From Acidobacteriota bacterium (GTDB taxonomy: Bacteria > Acidobacteriota > Vicinamibacteria > Marinacidobacterales > Marinacidobacteraceae): a stretch of DNA of 64,000 bases. The notes beneath the pieces are model-generated. The model was not told where the DNA came from. It worked only from the letters and a program-made list of their open reading frames with translations, and did no database searches. Shown in pieces: positions 50,474-60,188 of the stretch. The DNA is taken from assembly GCA_022826195.1 (NCBI GenBank), contig JAJDVI010000058.1, positions 62,001 to 126,000 on the forward strand. Direction: 5' to 3'. The position numbers were made by a program, and so were the translations under genes. The first letter of the stretch is position 1, and every line of letters starts with the position of its first letter.

Positions 50474-51001
50474 TCAAACCTTCTCCACCTCGAGGAACTC
50501 CAGTTCCACGGGAGTCGAGCGTCCGAAGATCGTGACCATGACCTTCACCTTGTTGCGGTCCGGCTGGACTTCGTCCACGACCCCCTGAAAGCCGTTGAAG
50601 GGGCCGTGGATGATGCGGACCGACTCGCCCGTCTGGAAGGTGTGCCGCAGCTTGGGCGCCTGCGTTGCGTCGTCCATCTGTTCGCGAATCCGGAGGACCT
50701 CGTCGTCCGGCATCGGCTGGGGCTTGTGCGGCGGTACGAACCCCATGACCTTGTCGGTGTTCTTGACGACCTGCCAGGTATCGGCGTTCATCTCCATGTT
50801 GACGAGCACGTAGCCGGGATACACCTGCTTGGTCGTCACCACGCGGCGTCCGCCCCGCATCTCCACGACCTTCTCGGTGGGGATCAGGATCTCGCCGATC
50901 TGCTCCCCGAGTCCATAGGCGTTGGCCCGATGGCGCAGGGCTTCCTTCACGCTCTCCTCGAATTTGGAGTGCGTCGAGACGATGAACCACTCTCTGGCCA
51001 T
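50474..51001 (-). CDS. nusG: Transcription elongation/antitermination factor NusG
   Basis: A 175-residue factor that binds RNA polymerase and links it to Rho or uS10. The NGN domain starts [20 protein letters not shown] and holds [20 protein letters not shown]; the KOW domain carries [20 protein letters not shown]. Length is normal. It starts 4 bp after secE. Confidence 0.97.
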   Translation of the reverse strand: MAREWFIVSTHSKFEESVKEALRHRANAYGLGEQIGEILIPTEKVVEMRGGRRVVTTKQVYPGYVLVNMEMNADTWQVVKNTDKVMGFVPPHKPQPMPDDEVLRIREQMDDATQAPKLRHTFQTGESVRIIHGPFNGFQGVVDEVQPDRNKVKVMVTIFGRSTPVELEFLEVEKV

Positions 51002-51005
51002 GGAA

Positions 51006-51215
51006 CTACCCGATCAGGTTCGTGATGAAGGCCGAGATGTACGACATGACCACGTCGAGGCCGTAGAGATAGAACCCGAAGAAGAAGACCGTGATGAGCA
51101 CGATGATCGTGGTTCCGCGGACTTCGTCCCGCGTCGGCCAGGTGACCTTGTCCAGTTCTCCCCTCACGTCCCCGAGGAACGTGCGGGCCGAGCCGATTCT
51201 TTCGAGCACGCTCAC
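51006..51215 (-). CDS. secE: Protein translocase subunit SecE
   Basis: A 69-residue single-helix membrane subunit that clamps SecY. I start at GTG 51215 with GAGGT 7 bases upstream; the longer track ORF would run into the tRNA-Trp gene. GELDKVTWPTRDEVRGTTII, the amphipathic signature, precedes the transmembrane helix (VLITVFFFGFYLYGLDVVMS). The gene lies between tRNA-Trp and nusG, its usual location. Confidence 0.95.
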   Translation of the reverse strand: MSVLERIGSARTFLGDVRGELDKVTWPTRDEVRGTTIIVLITVFFFGFYLYGLDVVMSYISAFITNLIG

Positions 51216-51257
51216 GAGGACAACCTCATTCGCCGGAGCTTCGAAGGAACGTGGGGA

Positions 51258-51333
51258 TGGCAGGCCAGGAGGGGATCGAACCCCCAACCCCCGGTTTTGG
51301 AGACCGGTGCTCTGCCAATTGAGCTACTGGCCT
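51258..51333 (-). tRNA. trpT: tRNA-Trp (CCA)
   Basis: A 76-nt tRNA with acceptor AGGCCAG/CTGGCCT, anticodon loop CTCCAAA (anticodon CCA), TTCGATC T-loop, discriminator G and an encoded CCA end. It lies between rpmG and secE, as in many bacteria. Confidence 0.97.
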
Positions 51334-51351
51334 TCGCACCCCTCACGGTAG

Positions 51352-51516
51352 TCAACGCGTCTCCCGATGCAGTACGTGCGTCCGGCAGAAACGGCAGAAC
51401 TTGCGCAACTCCATCCGGCCCGGATGGGTTGCCCGGTTCTTCGTCGTGGAATACGTCCGCCGCTTGCAGTCGGTGCATGCCAGCGTGACGATCTGCCGCT
51501 TCTTTTCGCGAGCCAT
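51352..51516 (-). CDS. rpmG: Ribosomal protein bL33
   Basis: A 54-residue gene below the track cutoff, found in the gap between tuf and tRNA-Trp. It begins [20 protein letters not shown] and ends [17 protein letters not shown]. Two CxxC pairs (C14/C17, C40/C43 by count) make it the zinc-binding C+ form. It sits near the E site of the 50S. The short zinc form beside tRNA-Trp and secE is a common arrangement. Confidence 0.95.
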   Translation of the reverse strand: MAREKKRQIVTLACTDCKRRTYSTTKNRATHPGRMELRKFCRFCRTHVLHRETR

Positions 51517-51563
51517 GCCGTTTTCCCGTCGCTTCTACTCCGCTCAGATGTTTCGAGGATGGC

Positions 51564-51597
51564 CCTCCCGCGGCCGACTCACGCCGTCCGCGGGAGG
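51564..51597 (-). terminator. 10-bp hairpin after tuf
   Basis: CCTCCCGCGG and CCGCGGGAGG form a perfect stem with a 14-base loop between tuf and rpmG. No T-tract follows, so it may attenuate rather than end the transcript, leaving more tuf than downstream mRNA. Confidence 0.5.
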
Positions 51598-51618
51598 ACC
51601 GGTGCGTGCGCTCGCCGT

Positions 51619-52806
<1,188 letters not shown>

Positions 52807-52873
52807 CTGGTCTTCTCCTTGTTTGCTGCGAGACCTGAGATTCAGATCGTCCCCGGGGGGACGGAGGCGAGAG

Positions 52874-52948
<75 letters not shown>

Positions 52949-52975
52949 GGAGACGAGGGCGGGGGACCCCTGGCA

Positions 52976-53053
52976 TGGAGCGGGAGACGGGATTCGGACC
53001 CGCGACCCTCAGCTTGGAAGGCTGATGCTCTGCCAACTGAGCTACTCCCGCGT
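52976..53053 (-). tRNA. tRNA-Gly (TCC)
   Basis: A 78-nt tRNA with acceptor GCGGGAG/CTCCCGC, anticodon loop CTTCCAA (anticodon TCC), a 10-base D-loop and encoded CCA. Second from tuf in the four-tRNA cluster. Confidence 0.96.
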
Positions 53054-53162
53054 GATGGAATGAAGGGACCGCCGACGGTGGACGCGCTACCGCGAGCCGG
53101 AGCGAGCTGTTGTCGGTGGTCAAGGCAGTGGGTGGGTTCGGTTGGGGAAACTCCGGAAGAGG

Positions 53163-53249
53163 TGGTGGAGCGGGGAGGATTCGAACCTCCGAAGGCGTAA
53201 AGCCGGCAGGTTTACAGCCTGCTGCGTTTGGCCGCTTCGCTACCACTCC
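53163..53249 (-). tRNA. tRNA-Tyr (GTA)
   Basis: An 87-nt class II tRNA with acceptor GGAGTGG/CCGCTCC (one G-T pair), anticodon loop CTGTAAA (anticodon GTA), a long variable arm and encoded CCA. Confidence 0.96.
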
Positions 53250-53385
53250 GCCCGGGAAACTCCGCCGCTCACGAGACGGGAGAGCAACCTCCCTGATAAT
53301 CAGCCGGCCGATCCGGAACGGGTCGTCCAGATCAGTCCCCCCGGACCCAGCGCGATCCGGTCCGATGCGGTCTGGCCCGATCCGG

Positions 53386-53458
53386 AGCTGGCGAAGGGAC
53401 TTGAACCCTTGACCGGCTGATTACAAATCAGCTGCTCTGCCTCCTGAGCTACGCCAGC
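53386..53458 (-). tRNA. tRNA-Thr (TGT)
   Basis: A 73-nt tRNA with acceptor GCTGGCG/CGCCAGC and anticodon loop TTTGTAA (anticodon TGT). After discriminator T the genome reads CCG, so CCA is not encoded, unlike its three neighbours. It is the first gene behind a strong promoter. Confidence 0.96.
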
Positions 53459-53477
53459 GTGCACCGGCGAACGGTTG

Positions 53478-53507
53478 AGTATAGGAGCGCGCGCGTACGA
53501 GTGTCAA
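53478..53507 (-). promoter_or_regulatory. Sigma70-type promoter of the tRNA-tuf transcript
   Basis: On the minus strand TTGACA (53507-53502), an 18-base spacer and TATACT (53483-53478). The -35 box contains the TGA stop codon of rlmB. The spacer carries CGTACGCGCGC, shared with the rpsL promoter. Confidence 0.8.
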
Positions 53508-54346
53508 CTGCGAATCGGGATTCCTGTCTCCGGCCCCGTTTCGGAGGCCCGGAGCGCCTGCTGGCGGACCGCTTCATAGAGCACGATCCCGGTCGCCACC
53601 GAAACGTTCAGCGACCGAACCGATCCCAACTGCGGCAGGGAAACCAGGACCTCGCACTCCCTCGACACCCCGGCCGCGAGACCCCGGCCCTCGGACCCCA
53701 CGACGAGGACGGTGGGCTGGGTCCAGTCGAACTCGTGCCAGCGGACCTTCGCCCGCGGCGTGAGGCCCACGGTCCAGTACCCGTGAGCCCGGAGCGCCCG
53801 CAGGGCGTTCGCGGCCCCCGGGATCCGGATCAGCCGGGCGCGGGCGATGGCCCCCGCCGACGCCGCGACGGCAACGGGCGAGGGAGGGGCCGCGCCGCGC
53901 CGCGGAACGAGCACCGCATCCACTCCGGCGCCGTCCGCCGCGCGGACCAGGGCGCCGAAGTTCCGCGGGTCCTCGATGCGGTCGAGCAGCAGCAGGCGAC
54001 TGGGCTTCGGGTCCAGCGACAACACCTCGCCGAGGGCCAACCACCGCACCGGCGACACCTCGCAGGCCGCCCCCTGGTGGCGCGCGCCCTCCGAGATCCG
54101 GTCCAGGACCTGATTCGGAACCCGCTGCAGCGGGACGCCCCGGGCTCGTGCGATCTTGAGCAGGGCCTGATGGCGGCTCTCCAGCCGTCCCGTCCGGACG
54201 AGCACGCGCCGGACCTGGTTCGGGATGCCCTGCAGCGTCTCCTCCACCCGGGCGGGGCCGAAGACCCAGGTCGCGGCCCGGTCTTCGCCGGTCTCGTCCA
54301 CGGAGCCGCCGGATCTCGCCGGGCGGCGCTTCCCCGGGCGGGTCAT
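53504..54346 (-). CDS. rlmB: 23S rRNA 2'-O-methyltransferase (RlmB/TrmH type)
   Basis: A 280-residue SPOUT methyltransferase. RlmB methylates G2251 of 23S rRNA in E. coli. I start at ATG 54346 (MTRPGKRRPARSGG), overlapping the ispDF stop as ATGA; the 610-residue track ORF runs upstream in a wrong frame. An N-terminal substrate domain (WVFGPARVEETLQG) precedes the knot with LLLDRIEDPRNFGALVRAAD, VVGSEGRGL and SLNVSVATGIVLYE. Target specificity within the TrmH family is inferred. Confidence 0.88.
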   Translation of the reverse strand: MTRPGKRRPARSGGSVDETGEDRAATWVFGPARVEETLQGIPNQVRRVLVRTGRLESRHQALLKIARARGVPLQRVPNQVLDRISEGARHQGAACEVSPVRWLALGEVLSLDPKPSRLLLLDRIEDPRNFGALVRAADGAGVDAVLVPRRGAAPPSPVAVAASAGAIARARLIRIPGAANALRALRAHGYWTVGLTPRAKVRWHEFDWTQPTVLVVGSEGRGLAAGVSRECEVLVSLPQLGSVRSLNVSVATGIVLYEAVRQQALRASETGPETGIPIRS

Positions 54347-55593
54347 CCCGGAGGCGATGGCGGCTCCGGGAATCGTGACCGCGGATCGAGGCGGACGAGG
54401 GCCTTCGCCGCCAGCCCCTCGCCCCTTCCCGTGAAGCCCATGCCGTCCGTGGTCGTCGCCTTGAGACCCACGGCGTCCGGCGCAATACCGAGCAGGTCGC
54501 CGAGCCGCCGCCGCATCTCCTCGATCCGGGGAGCGAGGCGGGGACGCTCGGCGATGACGGTGAGGTCCACCTGGCCCGGTCCGTAGCCGGCGCGGGCGGC
54601 GACCTCGAGCGCCCGCCGCACGAACCGTTCGCTCGCCGCGCCCCGAAGCGCCGGATCGGACGAGGGGAAGAGCGCCCCGATGTCCGGCCCGGCCACCCCG
54701 CCGAGGATCGCGTCGGTGAGGGCATGAAGGACGGCGTCCCCGTCGGAGTGCCCTTCCAGCGCGGGAACGCCCGGAAACGCAATTCCCCCGAGCTGGAGGG
54801 TTCCCCGCGTCCCGAAGCGGTGGGCGTCGAAGCCGAACCCGAGGCGCGGCATCCCGGACGCCGCGCCCAGCAGGGTTCGCGCGACCTCCAGGTCGGTCGG
54901 ACGGGTCACCTTCAGGTTCCGTGGGCTCCCCTCGACCACCCGCACGGGATGTCCCGCGGCCCGCACCAGCGACGCCTCGTCGGTTCCGCTCAGCCCGGCC
55001 TCCTCCGCCCGGGCAAGCGACTCCCGGAGCAGGCTCCGCCGGAAACACTGCGGCGTCTGGACGGCGACGGTGCGGTCCCGATCCACCAGGCTCTCCACGT
55101 TCCCGTCGCCGCCGACCCGCCAGAGCGTGTCCGGCGGGCGGCACCCGGGGATCGCCGCGCCGTGGCGGCGGGCCGTCTCGATGACTTCCTCGACGAGCGG
55201 CAGCGGCGGCGCCGGCCTCGCGCCGTCGTGAACGGCGACCAGGTCCGCCACCGCACCCTCGGCCTCCACGAACCGGGCGTCGAGCGCCTCGAGGCCGCGC
55301 GCCGTCGATTCCTGGCGGGAAGCCCCTCCGGGACAACAGGAGACCCGGCCCCCTTCCGGGCCCAGGTGAGGACGGAGTTCCGCCTGCCAGGATTCGAATC
55401 CCTCCTCCGGCAGCACCAGCACCAGCCGGGCCACGCTTTCCGAAGCAAGTACCGCGCGGACGGAATGAACGACGAGCGGCAGACCGAGAAGCGGCTGGAA
55501 CTGCTTCGGAGCGGCGCCGGCGCCGAACCGGGTGCCCGAACCGGCTGCCACGACGACCGCTCCGACCCGCATGGTGTTCCGCTCCTCCGCCAC
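54343..55593 (-). CDS. ispDF: Bifunctional IspD-IspF isoprenoid enzyme
   Basis: A 416-residue fusion of two non-mevalonate pathway enzymes. The N-terminal IspD part (about 8-235) has VVVAAGSGTRFGAGAAPKQF and VHDGARP, and transfers CMP to methylerythritol phosphate. The C-terminal IspF part (about 250-405) has FGFDAHRFG and GHSDGDAVLHALTDAI, the zinc ligands of the cyclodiphosphate synthase. IspE, the enzyme acting between them, is at the right edge of the window. ATG 55593 is used; ATG 55572 (MRVGAVV) is possible. Confidence 0.95.
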   Translation of the reverse strand: MAEERNTMRVGAVVVAAGSGTRFGAGAAPKQFQPLLGLPLVVHSVRAVLASESVARLVLVLPEEGFESWQAELRPHLGPEGGRVSCCPGGASRQESTARGLEALDARFVEAEGAVADLVAVHDGARPAPPLPLVEEVIETARRHGAAIPGCRPPDTLWRVGGDGNVESLVDRDRTVAVQTPQCFRRSLLRESLARAEEAGLSGTDEASLVRAAGHPVRVVEGSPRNLKVTRPTDLEVARTLLGAASGMPRLGFGFDAHRFGTRGTLQLGGIAFPGVPALEGHSDGDAVLHALTDAILGGVAGPDIGALFPSSDPALRGAASERFVRRALEVAARAGYGPGQVDLTVIAERPRLAPRIEEMRRRLGDLLGIAPDAVGLKATTTDGMGFTGRGEGLAAKALVRLDPRSRFPEPPSPPG

Positions 55594-55599
55594 CGGCAG

Positions 55600-56985
55600 T
55601 CAGGGCTGGCCCATCACGGCCAGCGCCTCGTCCAGGGTTTCGGCCGCGACGAGATCGATGCCCGCCGGCGTTTCGGCGCTACCGGCCTTCCCCGGGTTCA
55701 TCACCGCCCGGCGGTACCCCAGTCGCGCCGCCTCCCGCAGCCGCGCCCCCGCCTGATGAACCGGCCGCACCTCCCCGGAGAGTCCGACCTCGCCGACGAA
55801 GACGGTCCCCGGCGGCACCGGGACTCCCCGCCGCCGGGAAACCACCGCCGCCAGCAGGCCCAGGTCGGCGGCCGGCTCGTTCACCGTGAGGCCCCCGGTC
55901 ACCGACACGTAGACATCGCTCCGCAGCAGCCCTCCGCCTCCTCCCGTCTCGAGGACCGCCAGCAGCACCGCCAGCCGGCCGCTGTCGAACCCCACCGGAA
56001 CGCGCCGGGGATAGGCGAGCGGGCTTTCGGCGAGCAATACCTGGATCTCGGCGAGGAGGGGCCTCGTTCCCTCGAGCGTACAGACGACGGCCGATCCAGG
56101 TTGCGGGGGCCCCCCGCTGAGGAACAGTTCGGAGGGGTTCGGGACCGGGACGAGTCCCTCTCCGGTCATGTCGAACACCCCGAGTTCCCCGGCGGCGCCG
56201 AACCGGTTCTTGACCGCGCGGAGCAGCCGGTGCGACTGCCTCCGGTCGCCCTCGAAGTGCAGCACGGTGTCCACCATGTGCTCGAGGGTGCGGGGACCGG
56301 CGATCGCGCCGTCCTTGTTGACATGGCCGATGATGAAGACGGGAACCCGCGTCGACTTGGCGAAGAGCACGAGCGAGGCCGCCGACTCCCGAACCTGGGT
56401 GACGGTTCCCGGAGCGCCGCTGATGTCGGGCGAGTGGACGCACTGCACGGAATCGAGCACCAGGAGCCCCGGTTCCGCGGACTGGGCCGCTTCGAGGATG
56501 CGCGGCATGCTCGTCTCCGAGAGGAGGAGGAGCGAATCCGGCTGGAGTCCGAGCCGTTCGCCGCGCAGCTTGAGCTGGTGTTCGGATTCCTCCCCGCTGA
56601 CGTAGAGCACGGGCTCTCCGGAGCCGGCCGCCGCGGCGGCCAACTGAAGGAGGAGGGTGCTCTTGCCCGCCCCCGGCTCTCCCGCAACCAGGACAGCCGA
56701 GCCGGGCACCACCCCGCCACCCAGGACGCGGTCGAGTTCCGGAATGCCAAGCGGACGGCGGGGCGCCGTCCGGGTGTCTACCTCCTTCCAGGAGACCGGC
56801 GCCGCGGCGCCGGCGCCCGCCGCCGCGGCGAACCCACGCCAGCGTCCACCGGCGGCGCCCTCCGGCGGCGCCTCGTGTTCGACGAGCGGGGTCTGGGAGG
56901 AACAGGACGGGCAGTACCCCATCCAGCGGGAGTAGTCCTGTCCGCACTCCACGCAGGCGAAGCGAACGTTGGACTGCCTGGGCAC
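55600..56985 (-). CDS. radA: DNA repair protein RadA
   Basis: A 461-residue recombination helicase that promotes branch migration. Domains in order: zinc finger CVECGQDYSRWMGYCPSC (residues 11-28), RecA-like ATPase with GEPGAGKSTLLLQ, the RadA motif KNRFG, and a Lon protease-like C-terminal domain. It lies between dnaB (4-bp gap) and ispDF (6-bp gap). Confidence 0.96.
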   Translation of the reverse strand: MPRQSNVRFACVECGQDYSRWMGYCPSCSSQTPLVEHEAPPEGAAGGRWRGFAAAAGAGAAAPVSWKEVDTRTAPRRPLGIPELDRVLGGGVVPGSAVLVAGEPGAGKSTLLLQLAAAAAGSGEPVLYVSGEESEHQLKLRGERLGLQPDSLLLLSETSMPRILEAAQSAEPGLLVLDSVQCVHSPDISGAPGTVTQVRESAASLVLFAKSTRVPVFIIGHVNKDGAIAGPRTLEHMVDTVLHFEGDRRQSHRLLRAVKNRFGAAGELGVFDMTGEGLVPVPNPSELFLSGGPPQPGSAVVCTLEGTRPLLAEIQVLLAESPLAYPRRVPVGFDSGRLAVLLAVLETGGGGGLLRSDVYVSVTGGLTVNEPAADLGLLAAVVSRRRGVPVPPGTVFVGEVGLSGEVRPVHQAGARLREAARLGYRRAVMNPGKAGSAETPAGIDLVAAETLDEALAVMGQP

Positions 56986-56989
56986 CGGT

Positions 56990-58399
56990 TCACCAACCGG
57001 TTTCCTCGTCCGGGCCGGGATAGGCGTCCCGGCCCGCCTCCTCGTCGGCGGGGGTCATGAAGCGGGTGTACTGGCCTTGCCAGGAGAGCTTGATGCTGCC
57101 GACCGGGCCGTTCCGGTTCTTCGCCACGATGATCCGGCGTTCCTCCCGGAAGGGTGGCTTCGCCTGACCGGCGCCGTTCTCACCGCCAGGTCCCTCCTTG
57201 TTCCTGAGACGATGGATGAAGATCACGATATCCGCGTCCTGCTCGAGCGCGCCGGACTCGCGCAGGTCGGAGAGCCGGGGCGCGGTCCACTGCCCGGTGC
57301 GCTGCTCGGGCGCCCGGCTGAGCTGGGAAAGCGCCAGGACCGGAACGTCGAGCTCCTTGGCCAGCAGTTTGAGCGAACGGCTGATCTCGGCGATCTCCAG
57401 GTTCCGGTTCTCGAAGCGCCGGGATCCGGGGTCCGCGCCGCGCATCAGTTGGAGATAGTCGATGACGAGCAGGTCGAGTCCATCCTCACGGCTCAGCTTG
57501 CGCGCCTTGGAGCGGAGTTCGACGGGGTTCACGTTCGAGTCGTCCACGTAGATCGGCATGCGGGCAACGGCGGGAAGGGTGTTCTGGATGAGGCGGCGAT
57601 CTCGCTCGTTGAGCAGCCCGGGGCGGGAGAGCTGCCGCGAATCCACCCGCGCCTGGGAAAAAAGGAGACGCGCGGCGATCTGCCGGCGGGGCATTTCCAG
57701 GCTGAAGAACAACACGCGCTTGCCGGCGTGCCCGGCCGCTTCGGCGATGTTCAGCGCCAGACTGGTCTTGCCCTCGCCGGGCCGGGCCCCGATCAGGATC
57801 AGGTCCGCCTTGCGGAGGCCCCCCATCAGGTTGTCGAGGTCCTGAAAACCGGTGCGGATCCCCGAGAATCCCTCGCGCTGGCGGCCGGACTCCTCGGCGA
57901 GGAGGCCGAGATCCTCGGTGAGCCGCACCGGGCCGGCGGCGAAGGTGCCTTCGGCGATGGCGAACAGGTCCTGTTCGGCCGCGGCCAGGATCTCCTGCGG
58001 GGAGTCCCGGATCGCGTCGCTCGCGATGCGGCTGCCGAAATGGTGGAGTTCACGGCTGAGCGCCCGTTCGCGGACCAGCCTGGCGTAGTCCGCGGCGTTC
58101 GACGAACGGGCCACCCCATCGAGCAGTTCACTCAGGTAGCCGGCGCCGCCGGCGGCGTCCAGCTTCCCGTTCCGCTCGAGTTCCGCGCGAACGGTCAGCA
58201 GGTCGATCTTCCGCAGTTCGGGAGCATCGTCGAGTTCACAGAAGGCCTCGAAGATCCGCTGGTGGCGAACGTCGAGGAAATCCCTGGCCTTCAGGATTTC
58301 CCGCACGGAGTCGAGCTGACTCCGGTCCACCAGGACCGCGCCGAGGACCGCTCGCTCGGCTGCCAGGTCGTGCGGGAGGCGGACGGCTTCGTCCGGCAC
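56990..58399 (-). CDS. dnaB: Replicative DNA helicase
   Basis: A 469-residue hexameric helicase. The N-terminal domain begins LPHDLAAERAVLGAVLVDRS; the ATPase has GARPGEGKTSLALNIAE and the helicase core LLVIDYLQLMRG. The start is GTG 58399 with GAGG 9 bases upstream. Copy B of a MITE-like repeat ends 16 bases before this codon. Length is typical and no intein is present. Confidence 0.96.
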   Translation of the reverse strand: MPDEAVRLPHDLAAERAVLGAVLVDRSQLDSVREILKARDFLDVRHQRIFEAFCELDDAPELRKIDLLTVRAELERNGKLDAAGGAGYLSELLDGVARSSNAADYARLVRERALSRELHHFGSRIASDAIRDSPQEILAAAEQDLFAIAEGTFAAGPVRLTEDLGLLAEESGRQREGFSGIRTGFQDLDNLMGGLRKADLILIGARPGEGKTSLALNIAEAAGHAGKRVLFFSLEMPRRQIAARLLFSQARVDSRQLSRPGLLNERDRRLIQNTLPAVARMPIYVDDSNVNPVELRSKARKLSREDGLDLLVIDYLQLMRGADPGSRRFENRNLEIAEISRSLKLLAKELDVPVLALSQLSRAPEQRTGQWTAPRLSDLRESGALEQDADIVIFIHRLRNKEGPGGENGAGQAKPPFREERRIIVAKNRNGPVGSIKLSWQGQYTRFMTPADEEAGRDAYPGPDEETGW

Positions 58400-58415
58400 G
58401 GACAGACGCCTCGCT

Positions 58416-58598
58416 AGCAGCCTGTGGTGGAACTGGCGTGAGCACCGAGACGCCCGCTGAGCCTCGCTGACAAGGCGCGCGAGGAGGGAATACCGGGTGT
58501 ATTCCGACCGAAGCGCAACGATGAGCGAGGCGCAGGCGAGCGGTTCAGCGGGGATTCAGCGGGTGTCGAATGCCGCGCGAGTTTCACCACAGGCTGCT
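58416..58598 (-). mobile_element. MITE-like element, copy B
   Basis: A 183-bp copy of the repeat at 17649-17848, in inverted orientation. Its ends are AGCAGCCTGTGGTGAAACT and AGCAGCCTGTGGTGGAACT, near-perfect inverted repeats. Inside is a palindrome GGAATAC, ACCCG, GTATTCC. It fills most of the rplI-dnaB gap and encodes no protein; the 85-residue track ORF is a shadow. Confidence 0.75.
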
Positions 58599-58689
58599 CG
58601 GGATTTTCCGCTGAGGAAGTGACGCGGCTCAGCCGGAGTCCGTCATGGCCGGGCCGCGTGACGTCTTCCACGGGCTGCTCCGGGCGGGG

Positions 58690-59274
58690 TCAGTCCTCCG
58701 CGTCGTCCGCTTCCTCGGAGGAGGCCTGAGGGACGGCCTCATCGTCATCGGATTCGGAGTCGGCGGCCCGTTTTGCCGACACCTCCGTCGGGATGTCGGG
58801 CACCGGCTCCACTCCGAGGGACCCGGCGGCGACCGGGGAGACCTCGATCGGAAGATCGACCTCGATTTCGCTGTGGAGCCGGACCACGGCCGACGCCTCG
58901 CCCGCCACCTTGATCGGGCCACCGAGAATGATGCGGTTCCGGGCGATCTCGAAGCCGCCCTCGGCGAGTTGCCGGGCAATGTCCTGCACGGACACCGAGC
59001 CGTACAGCTCGTTGGAATCGGTCTTGACCCGGCGCTCGAAACGGAGAGTGTGGCCCTCGAGGGAACGGGCGAGAGCCTCGGCCGCCTCCCGTTCCTTGAT
59101 CCGCTCGACCGCCCAGACCTTTCTCGCTTCGGCGACCTCCCGGCGGTTCTCTTCCGTGATCGGAACCGCGATCCGGCGGGGGAGCAGGTAGTTCCTGGCG
59201 TAACCCGGACGGACGTTGACTTCGTCGCCCGGTTCACCCAGGGCGTCCACGGGCTGTTTCAGCAGCAGGCGCAT
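58690..59274 (-). CDS. rplI: Ribosomal protein bL9
   Basis: A 194-residue 50S protein at the L1 stalk base. MRLLLKQPVDALGEPGDEVN and VRPGYARNYLLPRRIAVP identify the N-terminal domain; a helical linker (59-75) and C-terminal domain follow. Beyond the usual ~150 residues is an acidic tail (DSESDDDEAVPQASSEEADD). It follows rpsR by 21 bp. Confidence 0.96.
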   Translation of the reverse strand: MRLLLKQPVDALGEPGDEVNVRPGYARNYLLPRRIAVPITEENRREVAEARKVWAVERIKEREAAEALARSLEGHTLRFERRVKTDSNELYGSVSVQDIARQLAEGGFEIARNRIILGGPIKVAGEASAVVRLHSEIEVDLPIEVSPVAAGSLGVEPVPDIPTEVSAKRAADSESDDDEAVPQASSEEADDAED

Positions 59275-59295
59275 GGCTCTTTCCCTCGCCAGCCT

Positions 59296-59541
59296 CTATT
59301 CGTAGGGCAGGAGCGCCATCTGCCGGGCGCGCTTGATGGCGACCCGGATCTGGCGCTGGGCCCGGGCGCTGGCGCGCGACACCCGCCGCGGGGCGATCTT
59401 GGCGCGGTCGCCGAGGAACTCGCGCAGAAAATCCACGTCCTTCCAGTCCACTCGGTCCACGCCATTCAGCAGTGGATTGACTCGCACGCGCCGGGCGGAT
59501 TGCCGGCGGCGGCGGCGAGGGGTCGCGGGCCTGTCGCTCAT
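59296..59541 (-). CDS. rpsR: Ribosomal protein bS18
   Basis: An 81-residue 30S platform protein that binds with bS6. [20 protein letters not shown] and [20 protein letters not shown] plus final ALLPYE are diagnostic. It lacks the Cys residues of the zinc form. Its start overlaps the rpsF stop by four bases. Confidence 0.96.
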   Translation of the reverse strand: MSDRPATPRRRRRQSARRVRVNPLLNGVDRVDWKDVDFLREFLGDRAKIAPRRVSRASARAQRQIRVAIKRARQMALLPYE

Positions 59542-60173
59542 GATGTCTCCTCCTCATTCTGAGTGGACGCGTCCGGTGGCGCGGCCTCCCCGGCGTCGGG
59601 CTCCCCGGCCGCCTCTTCGGGCGGCTTGGCGGCAGCCTCGCCGGCCGCCTCCCCGGGGGGCTTGGCGGCACCCTCGCCGGCCGTTTCGCCGGACGGCTGG
59701 GCGGCAGGTTCGGCAGCTTCCTCAGCGGCTGCTTCCGCCGCCTTGGCGGCGGCCTCGGCAGCCGCGGCGGCCGCGCGGGCGGCTCGTTCCTCCCGCCGGC
59801 GCAGGTCTGCGGCCTGGTCCCGCTCGCGGGTTTCCTTGTCCGTCCGCAACACGATGAAGCGCAGCACGCCCTCGGCGAGGCGGACGCGGCTTTCGATTCC
59901 CCGGATGGAGGCCGGGGGCGCATCGAAGTAACAAAGGATGTAGAGGCCTTCATGGTGCCCGGCGATGGGGTACGCCAGCCGCCGCCGCTCCCAGGGTTTG
60001 AGGCTGACGATCTCGCCCCCCTGCCCCTTCACGATGCCCTCCACCCGCTCGACCACCGCCAGGGAAGCAGAGTCGTCAAGGGTCGGATCCAGAATGAACA
60101 TGAACTCGTAGCCGTTCATGAGGGAATCCGGTGGGGGCGGCGCCGCCGTCCGGGGACTCGACTGTTCGCTCAT
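59538..60173 (-). CDS. rpsF: Ribosomal protein bS6 with long Ala/Glu/Pro tail
   Basis: A 211-residue 30S platform protein. The bS6 fold spans about residues 19-115 ([46 protein letters not shown]). The remaining 95 or so residues are a low-complexity tail of Ala, Glu and Pro with repeats such as [20 protein letters not shown]. The start may be ATG 60173 or ATG 60119 (MNGYEF); neither has a strong ribosome-binding site. The tail is in frame with no sign of error. Confidence 0.93.
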   Translation of the reverse strand: MSEQSSPRTAAPPPPDSLMNGYEFMFILDPTLDDSASLAVVERVEGIVKGQGGEIVSLKPWERRRLAYPIAGHHEGLYILCYFDAPPASIRGIESRVRLAEGVLRFIVLRTDKETRERDQAADLRRREERAARAAAAAAEAAAKAAEAAAEEAAEPAAQPSGETAGEGAAKPPGEAAGEAAAKPPEEAAGEPDAGEAAPPDASTQNEEETS

Positions 60174-60188
60174 TCGAGAGTGTCTCCA

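Noticed and set aside
58414-58671. 85-residue ORF similar to the start of the ORF at 17656
   Set aside because: The similarity comes from the shared MITE-like DNA; the frames differ at their ends, have no conserved start and are interrupted by the terminal repeats.
59595-59790. Frameshift as the cause of the long bS6 tail
   Set aside because: The tail is in frame, regularly repeated and ends with a stop overlapping rpsR by four bases, as expected of an intact operon.
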